DNA from: Halobacteria archaeon HArc-gm2
GTDB taxonomy: Archaea > Halobacteriota > Halobacteria > Halobacteriales > Haloarculaceae
NCBI GenBank assembly: GCA_025517465.1
Contig: JAOPKE010000005.1
Span: 360,687-424,686 of the forward strand
Length of the DNA stretch: 64,000 bases
Direction of reading: 5' to 3'
Within the stretch, counting starts at the first letter, position 1. Each line of letters opens with the position of its first letter. The notes below the pieces were generated by a model that saw only the letters and a list, made by a program, of their open reading frames with translations, was not told the DNA's origin and did no database searches. Below, in pieces: positions 16,612 through 24,901 of this stretch. Position numbers and translations under genes: made by a program.

Positions 16612-17349
16612 GTGCGGGTCGAGAATTCGTTCATCGGGGTCAGCGGCGTCGGCGAGAAGACCGAGCGCGGGCTGTGGGAGGCGGGCGTCACTCACTGGGA
16701 CGACTTCCACCCCGAGCCGGTCGGGCCGAAGACGGGCGAGCGCATCGAGGCGTTCATCGACGAGGGGCGATCCCACCTCGACGACGAGAACGTCCGCTTC
16801 TTCGACGAGCGATTCCCGTCCGGGGAGCGCTGGCGCCTCTACGAGACGTTCGCCGACCAGGCGTGCTTTTTCGACATCGAGACCACCGGCCTCGAACCCC
16901 AGTGGTGTGACGTCACCACGGTGAGCCTCCACCAGGACGGCGAGACGACGACGCTCGTCCGGGGCGACGACCTGACTGCCGAGTCGCTCCGCGCGGCCTT
17001 CGCCGACGCTGGCCTGCTGGTCTCCTTCAACGGCAAACGCTTCGACGTCCCCTTCCTCGAAACCAGCTACGACGTCGACCTCGATATCCCACACCTCGAC
17101 CTGATGTACACCTGTAAACAGATCGGCCTCTCCGGCGGGCTCAAGCCAATCGAGCAGGCCATCGGCATCGAGCGCGATCGGCCGGACATCTCGGGCGAGG
17201 ACGCGGTTCGCCTCTGGCGCGAACACGAACGTGGGCAGGACGGCTCGCTGGAGACGCTGATCTCCTACAACCGCGAGGACACGAAGAACCTGGAGACCCT
17301 CGCCGAGGAGGTCACTGGGCGGTTGCACGAGGACGTTTTTGTGGAGTAG
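16612..17349 (+). CDS. DEDDy-type 3'-5' exonuclease with N-terminal HhH-like region (RNase H fold)
   Basis: 245 residues starting with GTG at 16612 (VRVENSFIGVSGVGEKTERG); a TATA-like TTTAAC lies about 28 bases upstream, which decides this start over a longer frame. Residues 8-35 resemble a helix-hairpin-helix. The exonuclease core has Asp88/Glu90 (FDIETTGL), Asp145 in FNGKRFDVPFL, and Tyr219/Asp223 in YNRED, that is the DEDDy set. It resembles the YprB-like family of predicted 3'-5' exonucleases acting on DNA or RNA. Substrate not known. Confidence 0.85.
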   Translation: MRVENSFIGVSGVGEKTERGLWEAGVTHWDDFHPEPVGPKTGERIEAFIDEGRSHLDDENVRFFDERFPSGERWRLYETFADQACFFDIETTGLEPQWCDVTTVSLHQDGETTTLVRGDDLTAESLRAAFADAGLLVSFNGKRFDVPFLETSYDVDLDIPHLDLMYTCKQIGLSGGLKPIEQAIGIERDRPDISGEDAVRLWREHERGQDGSLETLISYNREDTKNLETLAEEVTGRLHEDVFVE

Positions 17350-17580
17350 GGTGGTTCTGACCGCAGGGAAGAACCACCTATATGCGAGCGGTGAACGGAG
17401 TGAACCGCGAGCAGCAGGGTGGCGCGGCCGAAGGCCGGGCCAGCTAAAGGACGAACGGTGAACGCAGTGAACCGCGAGTAGTAGGCTGGCGCGGCCGAAG
17501 GCCGGGCCAGCTAAAGGACGAACGGGGAGCGAAGCGACCCGTGAGTAGGATGGTGCCTCACTCCGTTCGGCGCCATCAAA
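17350..17580. repeat. Tandem hairpin array after the exonuclease gene
   Basis: Begins at the stop codon. A stem of the form GTGGTTCT/AGAACCAC (17352-17387) is followed by two direct units whose 39-bp core starts TGGCGCGGCCGAAGGCC and is identical at 17420-17458 and 17487-17525 (67-bp period). Each unit carries palindromes such as GCGGTGAACGGAGTGAACCGC. Same family as 9672-9850 and 22565-22920. The remaining bases to 17743 show no gene or other feature that I recognise. Confidence 0.55.
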
Positions 17581-17743
17581 ATTGCGAGCGGCGTCAGCCC
17601 ACCCCAGTACCCCATCGTTTCATGTGGAGAATCGCCCGACAGAGCGTTCGCTCCGCGGGAATCGATCGGGAAACCGCGACACGGAAGCCAGACCCGATCG
17701 TTTCGAGTGGAAACAGAGGGGTCGAACGGCGGTCCTGATCCGG

Positions 17744-18382
17744 TCAGGCGACCCCCGGCGCGGGGTGGTTCGACCGGCGCCGGAGGACGTGCAGCCGACC
17801 AGCGAGCAGTCCGAGTAACAGCCCGGTGAAGTGGGCGACGAGGGCGACCTGCTGGCTCGCCGTCGCGACGGTGATAGCTCCGGCGACGACGGCGAACAGG
17901 GCGAGCTGGACGCGCGGGCTCACCTCGAAGTTGCCGACGACGCGGTCGGTGAGGCGGTTGCTCGTCAGCAGGTAGCCGAACAGCGCGAAGATGGCGCCGC
18001 TGGCGCCGAGGACGTTCACCTGGGCGACGATGCCGGGGAGCATCGACCCGACGACGGCGGCGAACCACACCTCGGCGAGGCCGGCGAGTGCGCCCGTGAG
18101 GAGGAAGAAGGCGTGGAAGCGAAGCGCCGTCGTCTCCCGTTCGAGCGGGAAACCGACGAGGACGAGCGCGACGGCGTTGGCGGCGAGGTGGGAGACGCCG
18201 CCGTGGGCGTAGACGCTAGTAATCACCGTCCACGGCTCCACGGCGACGGGCGTCGAGAGCGCGAACAGGGAACGAGACGCGAGCGGGCCGGAGACGACTC
18301 CGACGAGCGACTGGACGGCGAACACGACGGCGAACACCCCGAGGAGGGTGAACGTCGGACTCTCCAGCAGGCGGCGGCGCAT
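17744..18382 (-). CDS. Rhomboid family intramembrane serine protease
   Basis: 212 residues from the ATG at 18380-18382 (MRRRLLESPT). Six hydrophobic segments. Catalytic Ser128 in LGASGAIFALFG and His184 in VAHFTGLLLG form the rhomboid dyad; His60, His65 and Asn69 in AHGGVSHLAAN give the oxyanion-hole HxxxxHxxxN pattern. Cleaves single-pass membrane proteins within or near the membrane. An upstream in-frame start would add a basic stretch and is less likely. The substrate is unknown; haloarchaeal rhomboids have been linked to surface-protein processing. Confidence 0.9.
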   Translation of the reverse strand: MRRRLLESPTFTLLGVFAVVFAVQSLVGVVSGPLASRSLFALSTPVAVEPWTVITSVYAHGGVSHLAANAVALVLVGFPLERETTALRFHAFFLLTGALAGLAEVWFAAVVGSMLPGIVAQVNVLGASGAIFALFGYLLTSNRLTDRVVGNFEVSPRVQLALFAVVAGAITVATASQQVALVAHFTGLLLGLLAGRLHVLRRRSNHPAPGVA

Positions 18383-18502
18383 ACCGGCACTATGTAGTGC
18401 AGCATACATGAAACGTGGGGACCGGGTCGTGATCACCGAGTCGCCAGCGCGGCCGGGGCCGGAACGCATAGACCGACGGCGGTCGAACAGGCAACAGAAC
18501 CG

Positions 18503-18999
18503 ATGACGGTCGGCACGTACACGCTCGTCGTCGAACGGACCCGAAGCGGCGCCGTCGAGGTCGGTGCGCTCGGGGCCGTCTCCCTCCCCGCGGGCTGGTA
18601 CGCCTACGTCGGGAGCGCGTTCGGCCCGGACGGGTTCATAGTGGTGGTTGTAAGCCCGTACCGGCGTTCGACGTGGCCGGTGCCGTCGAACGTCGGTGAA
18701 AATTTACAACCACCACTATCAGTCGGGTCGACCGCCACCGCGAGATCGCCAGCGGCGAGCGCGACGTCCGACACTGGCACGTCGACTACCTGCTCGGCGA
18801 CCCGGCCACGCGACTGGACGCCGCGGTGAAGACGGCGGATATCGAGGCAGAGTGTGCAATAGCCGGGCAGATCGACGGCGAACGGGTGGCCGACTTCGGG
18901 TCCTCGGACTGCGGGTGTGAGTCACACCTCGTCTACCGCGAGGAACGGGGCGTACTCGTCGACGCCGTCGAGCAGGCCCACCGCGACGCGCGTGAGTGA
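18503..18999 (+). pseudogene. DUF123 (GIY-YIG-like) gene split by an 83-bp insertion
   Basis: The 5' part encodes TVGTYTLVVERTRSG...WYAYVGSAFGPDGF, the start of a DUF123 domain. After an 83-bp insertion (18638-18720) the sequence resumes in the original codon order as SRVDRHREIASGERD, HWHVDYLLG and DCGCESHLV, and ends at the TGA at 18997-18999. Removing the 83 bases leaves exactly 138 codons (414 bases), an intact 137-residue ORF. As it stands the frame shifts and ends at 18829, giving a chimaeric 108-residue product. DUF123 is related to GIY-YIG nucleases; loss of function is likely unless the insertion is removed from the RNA. Confidence 0.9.
18638..18720 (+). mobile_element. Hairpin MITE-like element, copy 1 (83 bp, inside DUF123 gene)
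   Basis: Perfect 16-bp terminal inverted repeats, ATAGTGGTGGTTGTAA at 18638-18653 and TTACAACCACCACTAT at 18704-18719, plus one trailing C. The inside is also nearly palindromic (GCGTTCGACG against CGTCGAACGT), so the whole can fold into one long hairpin. The junction reads TC-element-AGTC, as at the second copy (24040-24100). No coding capacity. It resembles non-autonomous palindromic elements such as those mobilised by IS200/IS605-type transposases, but the parent is not in the window. Confidence 0.8.
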
Positions 19000-19002
19000 A
19001 GA

Positions 19003-19440
19003 CTACTGGGAGTCCTCCTGGGCTTCGGCGCGGAGGCGCTCTCCCGCCTCGGTCTCGACGGTGAGTTCCTCGGGCACGGGTGTTGGTTTCCCGTCCCTGA
19101 TAGCAACGAAGACGAAGTGCGCGTCGGTCGTGCGCTGGGTCTCGCCGGTGTGAGGGTTCTCGCGGGAGGCGCGTACCCGCACGTCGACGCTCGTCCGACC
19201 GGCGCCGTAGACGTACGCCTCGACGAGGGCGGTGTCGCCGACGGGGATCGGTCGTTTGAACTCCAGACCGTCAGTCGCCGCGGTGACGCAGGCTTCCCCG
19301 GCGAAGCGCATCGCAGACATCGCCCCGATCTCGTCCATCCACTTCATCACGATCCCGCCGTGGGCTGACTCGTAGTTGTTGGCGTGGTTGGGCTGGACGC
19401 GGTGGCGGTTGACGATATGGGTGTCCTCGAGCGCGGGCAT
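19003..19440 (-). CDS. Acyl-CoA thioesterase, hot-dog fold
   Basis: 145 residues of the BFIT/BACH/YciA-type thioesterase family. The N-terminal part ANNYESAHGGIVMKWMDEIG carries the conserved HGGxxxxWxDE helix, followed by EFKRPIPVGDTALVEAYV and a final strand region TDAHFVFVAI. It hydrolyses acyl-CoA to free acid and CoA in the cytoplasm; chain-length preference is unknown. Ends four bases from the end of the broken DUF123 gene on the other strand. Confidence 0.88.
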   Translation of the reverse strand: MPALEDTHIVNRHRVQPNHANNYESAHGGIVMKWMDEIGAMSAMRFAGEACVTAATDGLEFKRPIPVGDTALVEAYVYGAGRTSVDVRVRASRENPHTGETQRTTDAHFVFVAIRDGKPTPVPEELTVETEAGERLRAEAQEDSQ

Positions 19441-19485
19441 GTGCGAGGTTGGGCCGAGGCGCGAAAAAAGGCAGCGGCTGGCCGG

Positions 19486-19761
19486 TCAGGGCTCGGTGCG
19501 CTCGACTTCGACGCCGGGTTCCTCGTAGGCCATCTCGATCTCCTCGTCGTCGTCGCCGGAACGGTATCGCTGGACCGCGATGGCGACGCCGGCGAGCACG
19601 AGCGCGACGAGGAACAGTTTCCCCTTGGAGCCGCCGGACTGGTCCGGGTCGTCGTCCGCATCGACGTCGACGTGCTCGACGTCGGTCTCGTCGACGCGAC
19701 CGCTACTGAATACTTCGTTGGGCAGGTTTACCTCGAAGAACGTGACGTTGTCGAATGCCAT
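19486..19761 (-). CDS. Small single-pass membrane protein, unknown
   Basis: 91 residues. An acidic N-terminal 45 residues (VDETDVEHVDVDADDD) precede one hydrophobic segment (LFLVALVLAGVAIAV, about 50-64) and a short acidic tail. Haloarchaeal acidic composition supports a real gene, but no family is recognised. The TATA-like region upstream (AAGTGGGTTGC on this strand) is weak. Orientation and role unknown. Confidence 0.65.
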   Translation of the reverse strand: MAFDNVTFFEVNLPNEVFSSGRVDETDVEHVDVDADDDPDQSGGSKGKLFLVALVLAGVAIAVQRYRSGDDDEEIEMAYEEPGVEVERTEP

Positions 19762-19846
19762 GGTAGCAATATGGGTCGCAACCCACTTATAACCACAGTG
19801 ACAGCTGCTGGCACCCGCACCGTCCAGTGGTTTTCGTACGGGCGCG

Positions 19847-22528
19847 TCAACTGATGTGGATAGCGGGCTTGTTCGGGCGGGCCTTCGGCGCCAGGTCGTC
19901 GCCGTCCGCGGCGCGACGGACTTCGACGGCGGCGTCGAACTCCTCCGCGAACAGCCAGGCGGCCTCCTCGATGATCTGATGTTCGCGCTCGGCGTCGAGC
20001 ACCGGTTCGAGGCCGGCCTGCTCCGCGGCGAGCCAGTTCGCGAAGTCGGCGGCCGCGTCGCCGTGCTGCTGGATCCTATCCTCCGTCATGATGGTGCCGA
20101 CAACGGCCTCGTCCGGGCTCGCAGTCCGGGCAATTTCGTAGGCGTCGTACTTCCACGCCTGGGCGACGACGAGTTCGATCCGGTCGGGGTCGGTGATGTC
20201 GACGACGTCGGTGATGTCGCGGACGTCGGCCAGCGTCGTCCGGACCAGGTCGCGTTCCAGGGCGTACTCGTCCACCTCCTGCAGGGGAGCGGGCCAGTCG
20301 GCCTCGGCGATCAGCCCGTCGCCGTCGAGTTTGGTCCAGAGTTCCTCGGCGAGGTAGGGAGCGATAGGCGCGATCAGTTTCGCGAGCGTCCGCAGGCCGC
20401 GGCTGTAGGCGAAGCGGTAGGGCTCGTCGTACGAGCGATAGCGACGGAGCAGCCGCGCGAACGACTGGAGTTCGCTGACGACCTGGTGGAAGCGGAAGCG
20501 CGCGTACTCGTCGGTGACGGCGGCGATGGTCCGGTCGATTTCACGTTCCAGATAGGCGTCGTGGGGCGCCTGGTCGGTTCGACCGCCACCGCTCGCTTCG
20601 AAGTCCGCGACCATCCCGTAGATCTCCTGCTGGAAGTCGTAGGCCGACCGCACGTCCTTGACGGTCCACTCGAAGTCCTGCTGGGGGTGGGCCGCCGAGA
20701 GGACGAATAACCTGGTGGTCTCGGCGCCGTACTCGTGGGGCGCGACTGCGTTGCCCTTCGACTTGGACATCTTCTCGCCGCTGTGGAGCACCGTTCCCTG
20801 GTTGATGAGGCGCTCGACGGGTTCCCGACGGTCGAGCAGGCCCGCGTCGGCGAGCGCCCGGGCGAAAAAGCGGATGTACAGCAGGTGGAGCACGGCGTGT
20901 TCCTCGCCACCGACGTAGACGTCCACCGGGAGCCACTCGTCGGCTCTCTCCTGGTCGAAGGGGGCCGAATCGAGGTGCGGCGAGAGATAGCGGAGGTAGT
21001 ACCACGAAGAGTCGACGAAGGTGTCCATCGTGTCCGTCTCGCGCTCGGCCGGGCCGCCACAGTCGGGACAGTCGACCCGCTTCCACTCCTCGGCCGCGTC
21101 GAGCGGGTTCCCGGTCGTCTGGACGAACTCGGGGAGTTCGACCGGGAGGTCGTCCTCGGGAACCAGCACCGGGCCGCACTCCTCGCAGTGGACGACCGGA
21201 ATCGGCGTCCCCCAGTAGCGCTGGCGGGAGATGAGCCAGTCCCGGAGACGGTAGGTCGTCGCTTCCTCGAACGCGTTCGCTTCGGCCAGGAGTCGCTCGG
21301 TCGCGGCGGCGCTCGCCAGGCCGTCGTAGTCGCCGCTGTCGGTGAGCATCCCTTCCCCGGTGAACGGTTCGTCCGGGAGCCCCGCATCGCTGCCGCCTAC
21401 TGGTTCTACCACCTGTTCGATCGGAAGGTCGTGGGCAACCGCGAAGGCGTGGTCGCGCTCGTTGTGGGCGGGCACGCCCATGACCGCGCCCGTGCCCACG
21501 TCGTCGAGGACGTAGTCGGCGACGTAGACGGGGAGCTCTTCGCCGGAGAGAGGATGGACGGCGACGGCGTCGGTCTCGATGCCGGAGGGATCGTCGGTGG
21601 CGCCGTCCGCGTCTCCGGGGCCGTTCCTGACCTGGTCTACGTACTCGGCCACGTCACCGTCGTCGCTCGCGAGTTCGTCGGCCAGTTCGTGACCCGGAGA
21701 GACCGCGAGGAAGGTCGCGCCGAAGACGGTGTCCGGCCGGGTCGTGAACACCGCGACGTCGCCGTGGCCGGAGATCTCGAAGGAGATTTCGGCACCCCCC
21801 TGTCGGCCGATCCAGTTGCGCTGGCTGTCCCGAACGCCCTCGGGCCAGCCGTCGAGGTCGTCGAGGCCGTCGACGAGTTCGTCGGCGTAGTCGGTGATCG
21901 CGAAGAACCACTGGTCGAGTTCGCGCCGCTCGACCGGCGTTTCACAGCGCCAGCACGTGCCCTCGACGTGGCCGTGGGACGCGCCATTCCCGTGGCTACC
22001 GTCGTCTCCGTCCGTAACGACCTGCGCGTCCGCCAGCACCGTCTCGCAGTCGGGACACCAGTTCACGGCGGCGCCCTCGTACTCGACGAGCCCCTCGTCG
22101 TACAGTTGCTCGAACAGCCACTGGTTCCAGCGGTAGTACTCGGGGTCGCAGGTGGTGATCTCCCGGGACCAGTCGTAGCCAAAGCCCATCGTCTCCAGTT
22201 CCTCGCGCATCCGCTCGATACAGCTACGGGTCCAAGACTCGGGGTCGGTGTCGCGCTCGTAGGCGGCGTTCTCCGCCGGGAGGCCGAACGCGTCCCACCC
22301 CATCGGATGGAGGACGTCGTCGCCCTGCATCCGGCGGTAGCGCGCGTAGGCGTCCGTGATGGCGTAGTTTCGGACGTGCCCCATGTGGAGCGCGCCCGAC
22401 GTGTAGGGGAACATCCCCAGAACGTACGTCGGGTCCGACGCCACCTCGTCGAGTTCGTACACCCCCTCCCGCTCCCAGACGTGTTGCCAGTACTCCCGGA
22501 CCTGAGCGTGGTTGTAGCGATCCGTCAT
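19847..22528 (-). CDS. leuS: Leucyl-tRNA synthetase, bacterial-like type
   Basis: 893 residues from the ATG at 22526-22528 (MTDRYNHAQVREYWQHVW). An upstream frame of 104 codons is basic repeat translation and is rejected. Class I signatures: HMGH (HIGH box) in GALHMGHVRNYAI and KMSKSKGN. A zinc-like CPDCETV...CWRCETP pair lies near residues 140-185 and an editing domain in the middle (residues about 220-420, with TTRPDTVFGATF). Sequence type is that of bacterial LeuRS (MGWDAFGLPAENAA); haloarchaea are known to carry such bacterial-like LeuRS with archaeal tRNA recognition features. Essential for translation. Confidence 0.97.
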   Translation of the reverse strand: MTDRYNHAQVREYWQHVWEREGVYELDEVASDPTYVLGMFPYTSGALHMGHVRNYAITDAYARYRRMQGDDVLHPMGWDAFGLPAENAAYERDTDPESWTRSCIERMREELETMGFGYDWSREITTCDPEYYRWNQWLFEQLYDEGLVEYEGAAVNWCPDCETVLADAQVVTDGDDGSHGNGASHGHVEGTCWRCETPVERRELDQWFFAITDYADELVDGLDDLDGWPEGVRDSQRNWIGRQGGAEISFEISGHGDVAVFTTRPDTVFGATFLAVSPGHELADELASDDGDVAEYVDQVRNGPGDADGATDDPSGIETDAVAVHPLSGEELPVYVADYVLDDVGTGAVMGVPAHNERDHAFAVAHDLPIEQVVEPVGGSDAGLPDEPFTGEGMLTDSGDYDGLASAAATERLLAEANAFEEATTYRLRDWLISRQRYWGTPIPVVHCEECGPVLVPEDDLPVELPEFVQTTGNPLDAAEEWKRVDCPDCGGPAERETDTMDTFVDSSWYYLRYLSPHLDSAPFDQERADEWLPVDVYVGGEEHAVLHLLYIRFFARALADAGLLDRREPVERLINQGTVLHSGEKMSKSKGNAVAPHEYGAETTRLFVLSAAHPQQDFEWTVKDVRSAYDFQQEIYGMVADFEASGGGRTDQAPHDAYLEREIDRTIAAVTDEYARFRFHQVVSELQSFARLLRRYRSYDEPYRFAYSRGLRTLAKLIAPIAPYLAEELWTKLDGDGLIAEADWPAPLQEVDEYALERDLVRTTLADVRDITDVVDITDPDRIELVVAQAWKYDAYEIARTASPDEAVVGTIMTEDRIQQHGDAAADFANWLAAEQAGLEPVLDAEREHQIIEEAAWLFAEEFDAAVEVRRAADGDDLAPKARPNKPAIHIS

Positions 22529-22564
22529 CGGAAATTCGTCGTTGGTGAGGGTGGGAGTGCTGGA

Positions 22565-22920
22565 TACAAGATTGTTCGGGGGAAGGATGGTTCCGACCGA
22601 AGGGAGGAACCATCTTATAGGCGAACGGCGAGCAACGCGAGCCGTGAGCAGGACGGGGCGCGACCGACGGGAGCGGCCCGTCTTATTGCGAGCGGGAGCG
22701 AACGAAGTGAGCGACACGCGAGCAGGATGGTTCCGACCGAAGTGAGGAACCATCTTACGAGCGAACGGCGACCGGAGGGAGCCGCGATCAGGACGGGGCG
22801 CGACCGACGGGCGTCGCCGAGCGAAGCGAGGGGACGTCAAACAAGCGAACGGCGATCGCAGGGAGCCGAGAGCAGCGGGAGGCGCCGAACGGAGTGAAGG
22901 GGCTCCGAACGAGCGTGCAG
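22565..22920. repeat. Long tandem hairpin array between leuS and a winged-helix gene
   Basis: About 350 bases without a gene. GATGGTTCCGACCGAAG-type stems closing with GGAACCATC occur at about 22588-22616 and 22728-22755; CGGGGCGCGACCGACGGG units occur at about 22653 and 22793. Between them are modules such as GCGAACGGCGAGCAACGCGAGCC and GCGAGCGGGAGCGAACGAAGTGAGCG. The modules alternate in tandem and are shared with the arrays at 9672 and 17350. It sits at the 3' side of the winged-helix gene (22979-23659) and upstream of leuS. Confidence 0.55.
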
Positions 22921-22978
22921 TGAGAACCGAAAAAGCGGGTCAGGGCGCTCAGTCTCGGGAAGCCTGGCCATCCCCGGG

Positions 22979-23659
22979 TCAATTGGAGACGAGCGCCATC
23001 GGTGCGGCGCCCTGGCTGGCGTCGAGCGTCAGTGACTCCTCGTCCACGTCGGGATGGTCGGCGTACCGGACCGTCTCGAGGCCGTCGTCGACGACGAGTC
23101 CGGCGTCGCGGAGTTTCGGCAGGTGAACGTGGTACAGCGACGCGAGCACCTCGTCGACGTCGTTCGTCGAGAGCGACGACGTCGGGGCGTCCCGCTCGCG
23201 GGCGAGGGTCCGCCGCGCGAGGTTCCGACGGCCGATGGCGCCGCCGTGGTCGACGACGATGGAGAGGGCCGTCCGGCGGCGGTCGTGGGCCAGGCACTCC
23301 AGGACGTCGTCCCACTCCGCCTCGGGCGCCGCCAGGACGCGGCGGATCTGCGGACTATCGAGCGCGGGGTGGTCGGCGGCCGCGACGGTGTCGGCGTCGC
23401 GGTCCCACTCGACGAGGCCGGTCGCGTCGAGTTTTGGCAGTTCGCGGTGGACGAGGGCGACGTGTTCGCGTCGGTCGTCGGTCACGTCGGTCGACGCGGC
23501 GTCGCGGCCGTCGGCGACGCGCTTCGCGAGGGCCCGGATGGAGACGGGGCCTGGTTCGTCGACGAGTACAGCGAGTGCGATCCGGCGGCGTGAGGCCGCC
23601 AGGGCGACGAGGACCGAATTCGTCCGGTCCGAACGTGCGTGAACGCTCTCTGATTCCAT
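22979..23659 (-). CDS. Tandem winged-helix regulator (haloarchaeal DUF7344-like)
   Basis: 226 residues with two similar halves: first ASRRRIALAVLVDEPGPVSI...HRELPKLDATGLVEWD (about 22-85), second LAHDRRRTALSIVVDHGGAIG...YHVHLPKLRDAGLVVDD (about 122-195). Each has the helix-turn-helix and wing of haloarchaeal DUF7344-type proteins, whose signature is (H/R)xxLPKLxxxGLV. Likely a transcription regulator. A TATA-like CCTTAACC lies about 27 bases before the ATG. The target is unknown; a single-domain relative is at 27733-28065. Confidence 0.75.
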   Translation of the reverse strand: MESESVHARSDRTNSVLVALAASRRRIALAVLVDEPGPVSIRALAKRVADGRDAASTDVTDDRREHVALVHRELPKLDATGLVEWDRDADTVAAADHPALDSPQIRRVLAAPEAEWDDVLECLAHDRRRTALSIVVDHGGAIGRRNLARRTLARERDAPTSSLSTNDVDEVLASLYHVHLPKLRDAGLVVDDGLETVRYADHPDVDEESLTLDASQGAAPMALVSN

Positions 23660-24039
23660 ACTCCTCCGAACGGCGCTTTCGGGGTTAAGGGGTCTTCCTA
23701 ATTCTTTATCGTCGTACGTATGCCGCGATCAGTCGGTAGAAGTCCGGGGAGGACTGGGACCCAGATCGGAGTAAGCTGGAACCGACCTGGCGTAACCGCG
23801 GCGTATTCCCGGAGGGTGAACTGCTTCACCGGAAAGGGCAAGACATTCGCGAGCGGGGAATCTGGTCGCGTCGGCACCAGGAATGCGTTCCGCCGCCCGG
23901 GCGGAGAATCGGCGGAGGCGGCACCGCTCGACCGTCGCGCCGAGAACGGAGCGGGCGATCGAACACCGTAACCGAGAGTTACTCGACGTCCGTCTGCAGG
24001 TCGCGAAAAACGGTGGATTACCGCCGTCGGTGGCACCTC
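23660..24039. other. Intergenic stretch without recognised gene
   Basis: About 380 bases between two minus-strand genes. The first 40 bases hold the promoter of the winged-helix gene. Small frames on both strands are basic and show no family. Short stems such as AGTCCGGGGAGGACT (23743-23757) could mean a structured RNA or a decayed gene, but nothing known is recognised. Confidence 0.3.
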
Positions 24040-24100
24040 ATAGTGGTAGTTGTAACTTTTTACCGGCGTTCGCCGATACGGGCTTACAACTACCACTATC
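24040..24100 (-). mobile_element. Hairpin MITE-like element, copy 2 (61 bp)
   Basis: Perfect 16-bp inverted ends ATAGTGGTAGTTGTAA (24040-24055) and TTACAACTACCACTAT (24084-24099), plus a trailing C as in copy 1. The interior (CTTTTTACCGG on one arm, GCCCGTATCGG on the complementary arm) is the reverse arrangement of copy 1, so this copy is inverted relative to it and shorter. The junction again reads TC-element-AGTC. The last bases of the element overlap the stop codon of the gene at 24099-24644. Confidence 0.78.
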
Positions 24101-24644
24101 AGTCCACGAACTCGCGTATCGCGGTCAGGTTCGCCGGACCGACGCCGGCCACGCCGAGCAGGGCGTCGTCCGAGGCCGTCCTGACGTCCGCTTCGGTGAC
24201 GAATCCCCGGGACCGGAGCTTCGCCGCAGTCGACGGACCGATGCCGTCGACGGCTTCGAAGGGGACCTCCGGGGATACTGGTTCGTCGTCATCGTCGGGA
24301 TTTTCGACTCGACCGAGCGCTTCGCGAAGGGCGTCGGCCTTGTGCTCGGCTTTACGGCCGTCCTGGCGGTCGTACTCGGCGAGCAGGTCCTGCAATCGTT
24401 CGAACGGCCCGCCGGCGACGTCGGGATCCGCCGCCGGACGCCGGCGGTAGCGCGCGTCGAGCTCGGCGACGAACGACTCGCGTGGAACGAGCGTCGAGTG
24501 GGCCGTCTCGTCCCGGACGAGCACCACGCGGTCGTCGGCGTAGACGACCTTCCGGAGGTCGCCGGTGCGCTGGTCCGCGAAGACGAGGCCGATGTCGAAG
24601 TCAGTTCTGTTGGATTTCGGGTGGGCGAACTGCGTCTGTGTCAT
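24099..24644 (-). CDS. Helix-hairpin-helix domain protein
   Basis: 181 residues. The first 70 residues form a beta-rich domain (DIGLVFADQRTGDLRKVVYADDRVVLVRDE) of unknown family. A charged middle segment follows, and the C-terminal 60 residues contain two helix-hairpin-helix motifs (VDGIGPSTAAKLRSRGF and VAGVGPANLTAI), typical of sequence-independent DNA binding. The TGA stop is formed at the junction with the hairpin element at 24040-24100; without the element the same stop would be present, so the protein is unchanged. Role in DNA repair or structure is a guess. Confidence 0.75.
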   Translation of the reverse strand: MTQTQFAHPKSNRTDFDIGLVFADQRTGDLRKVVYADDRVVLVRDETAHSTLVPRESFVAELDARYRRRPAADPDVAGGPFERLQDLLAEYDRQDGRKAEHKADALREALGRVENPDDDDEPVSPEVPFEAVDGIGPSTAAKLRSRGFVTEADVRTASDDALLGVAGVGPANLTAIREFVD

Positions 24645-24901
24645 TGTCGGACGGGGAGCGGGTGCCGTGTTCGTTTTCCGCGACCGGCACGTCGTCCCTC
24701 GGTTCGACGGAGTCTCCGGGCGCTATAGAGGGCGTCGCTTACGCAGGCTATTCGAATTCGACGGGTACGTATCTGGCTCGTACGGGTGGGCGGGCGAGCG
24801 GTTCGGCTATCGTGCAGGACGACGTTGCAATCCCCGCCGGAGAGAAAGCGATAGACGCCGCGTCGCGCAGGTTTTTGACCTCTGCGTGCGCAGGTACGGG
24901 T

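Noticed and set aside
17420..17525. Possible CRISPR array
   Set aside because: Only two units, made of palindromic modules seen in other intergenic arrays, with no spacer-repeat regularity and no cas genes.
18638..18720. Archaeal bulge-helix-bulge intron in the DUF123 gene
   Set aside because: The homologous second copy lies at a gene end rather than inside a gene, and the ends are perfect inverted repeats rather than a bulge-helix-bulge; mobile element preferred, though RNA removal was not tested.
22529..22840. N-terminal extension of leuS by 104 codons
   Set aside because: The extension translates the tandem hairpin array and is basic; the family start is at 22528.
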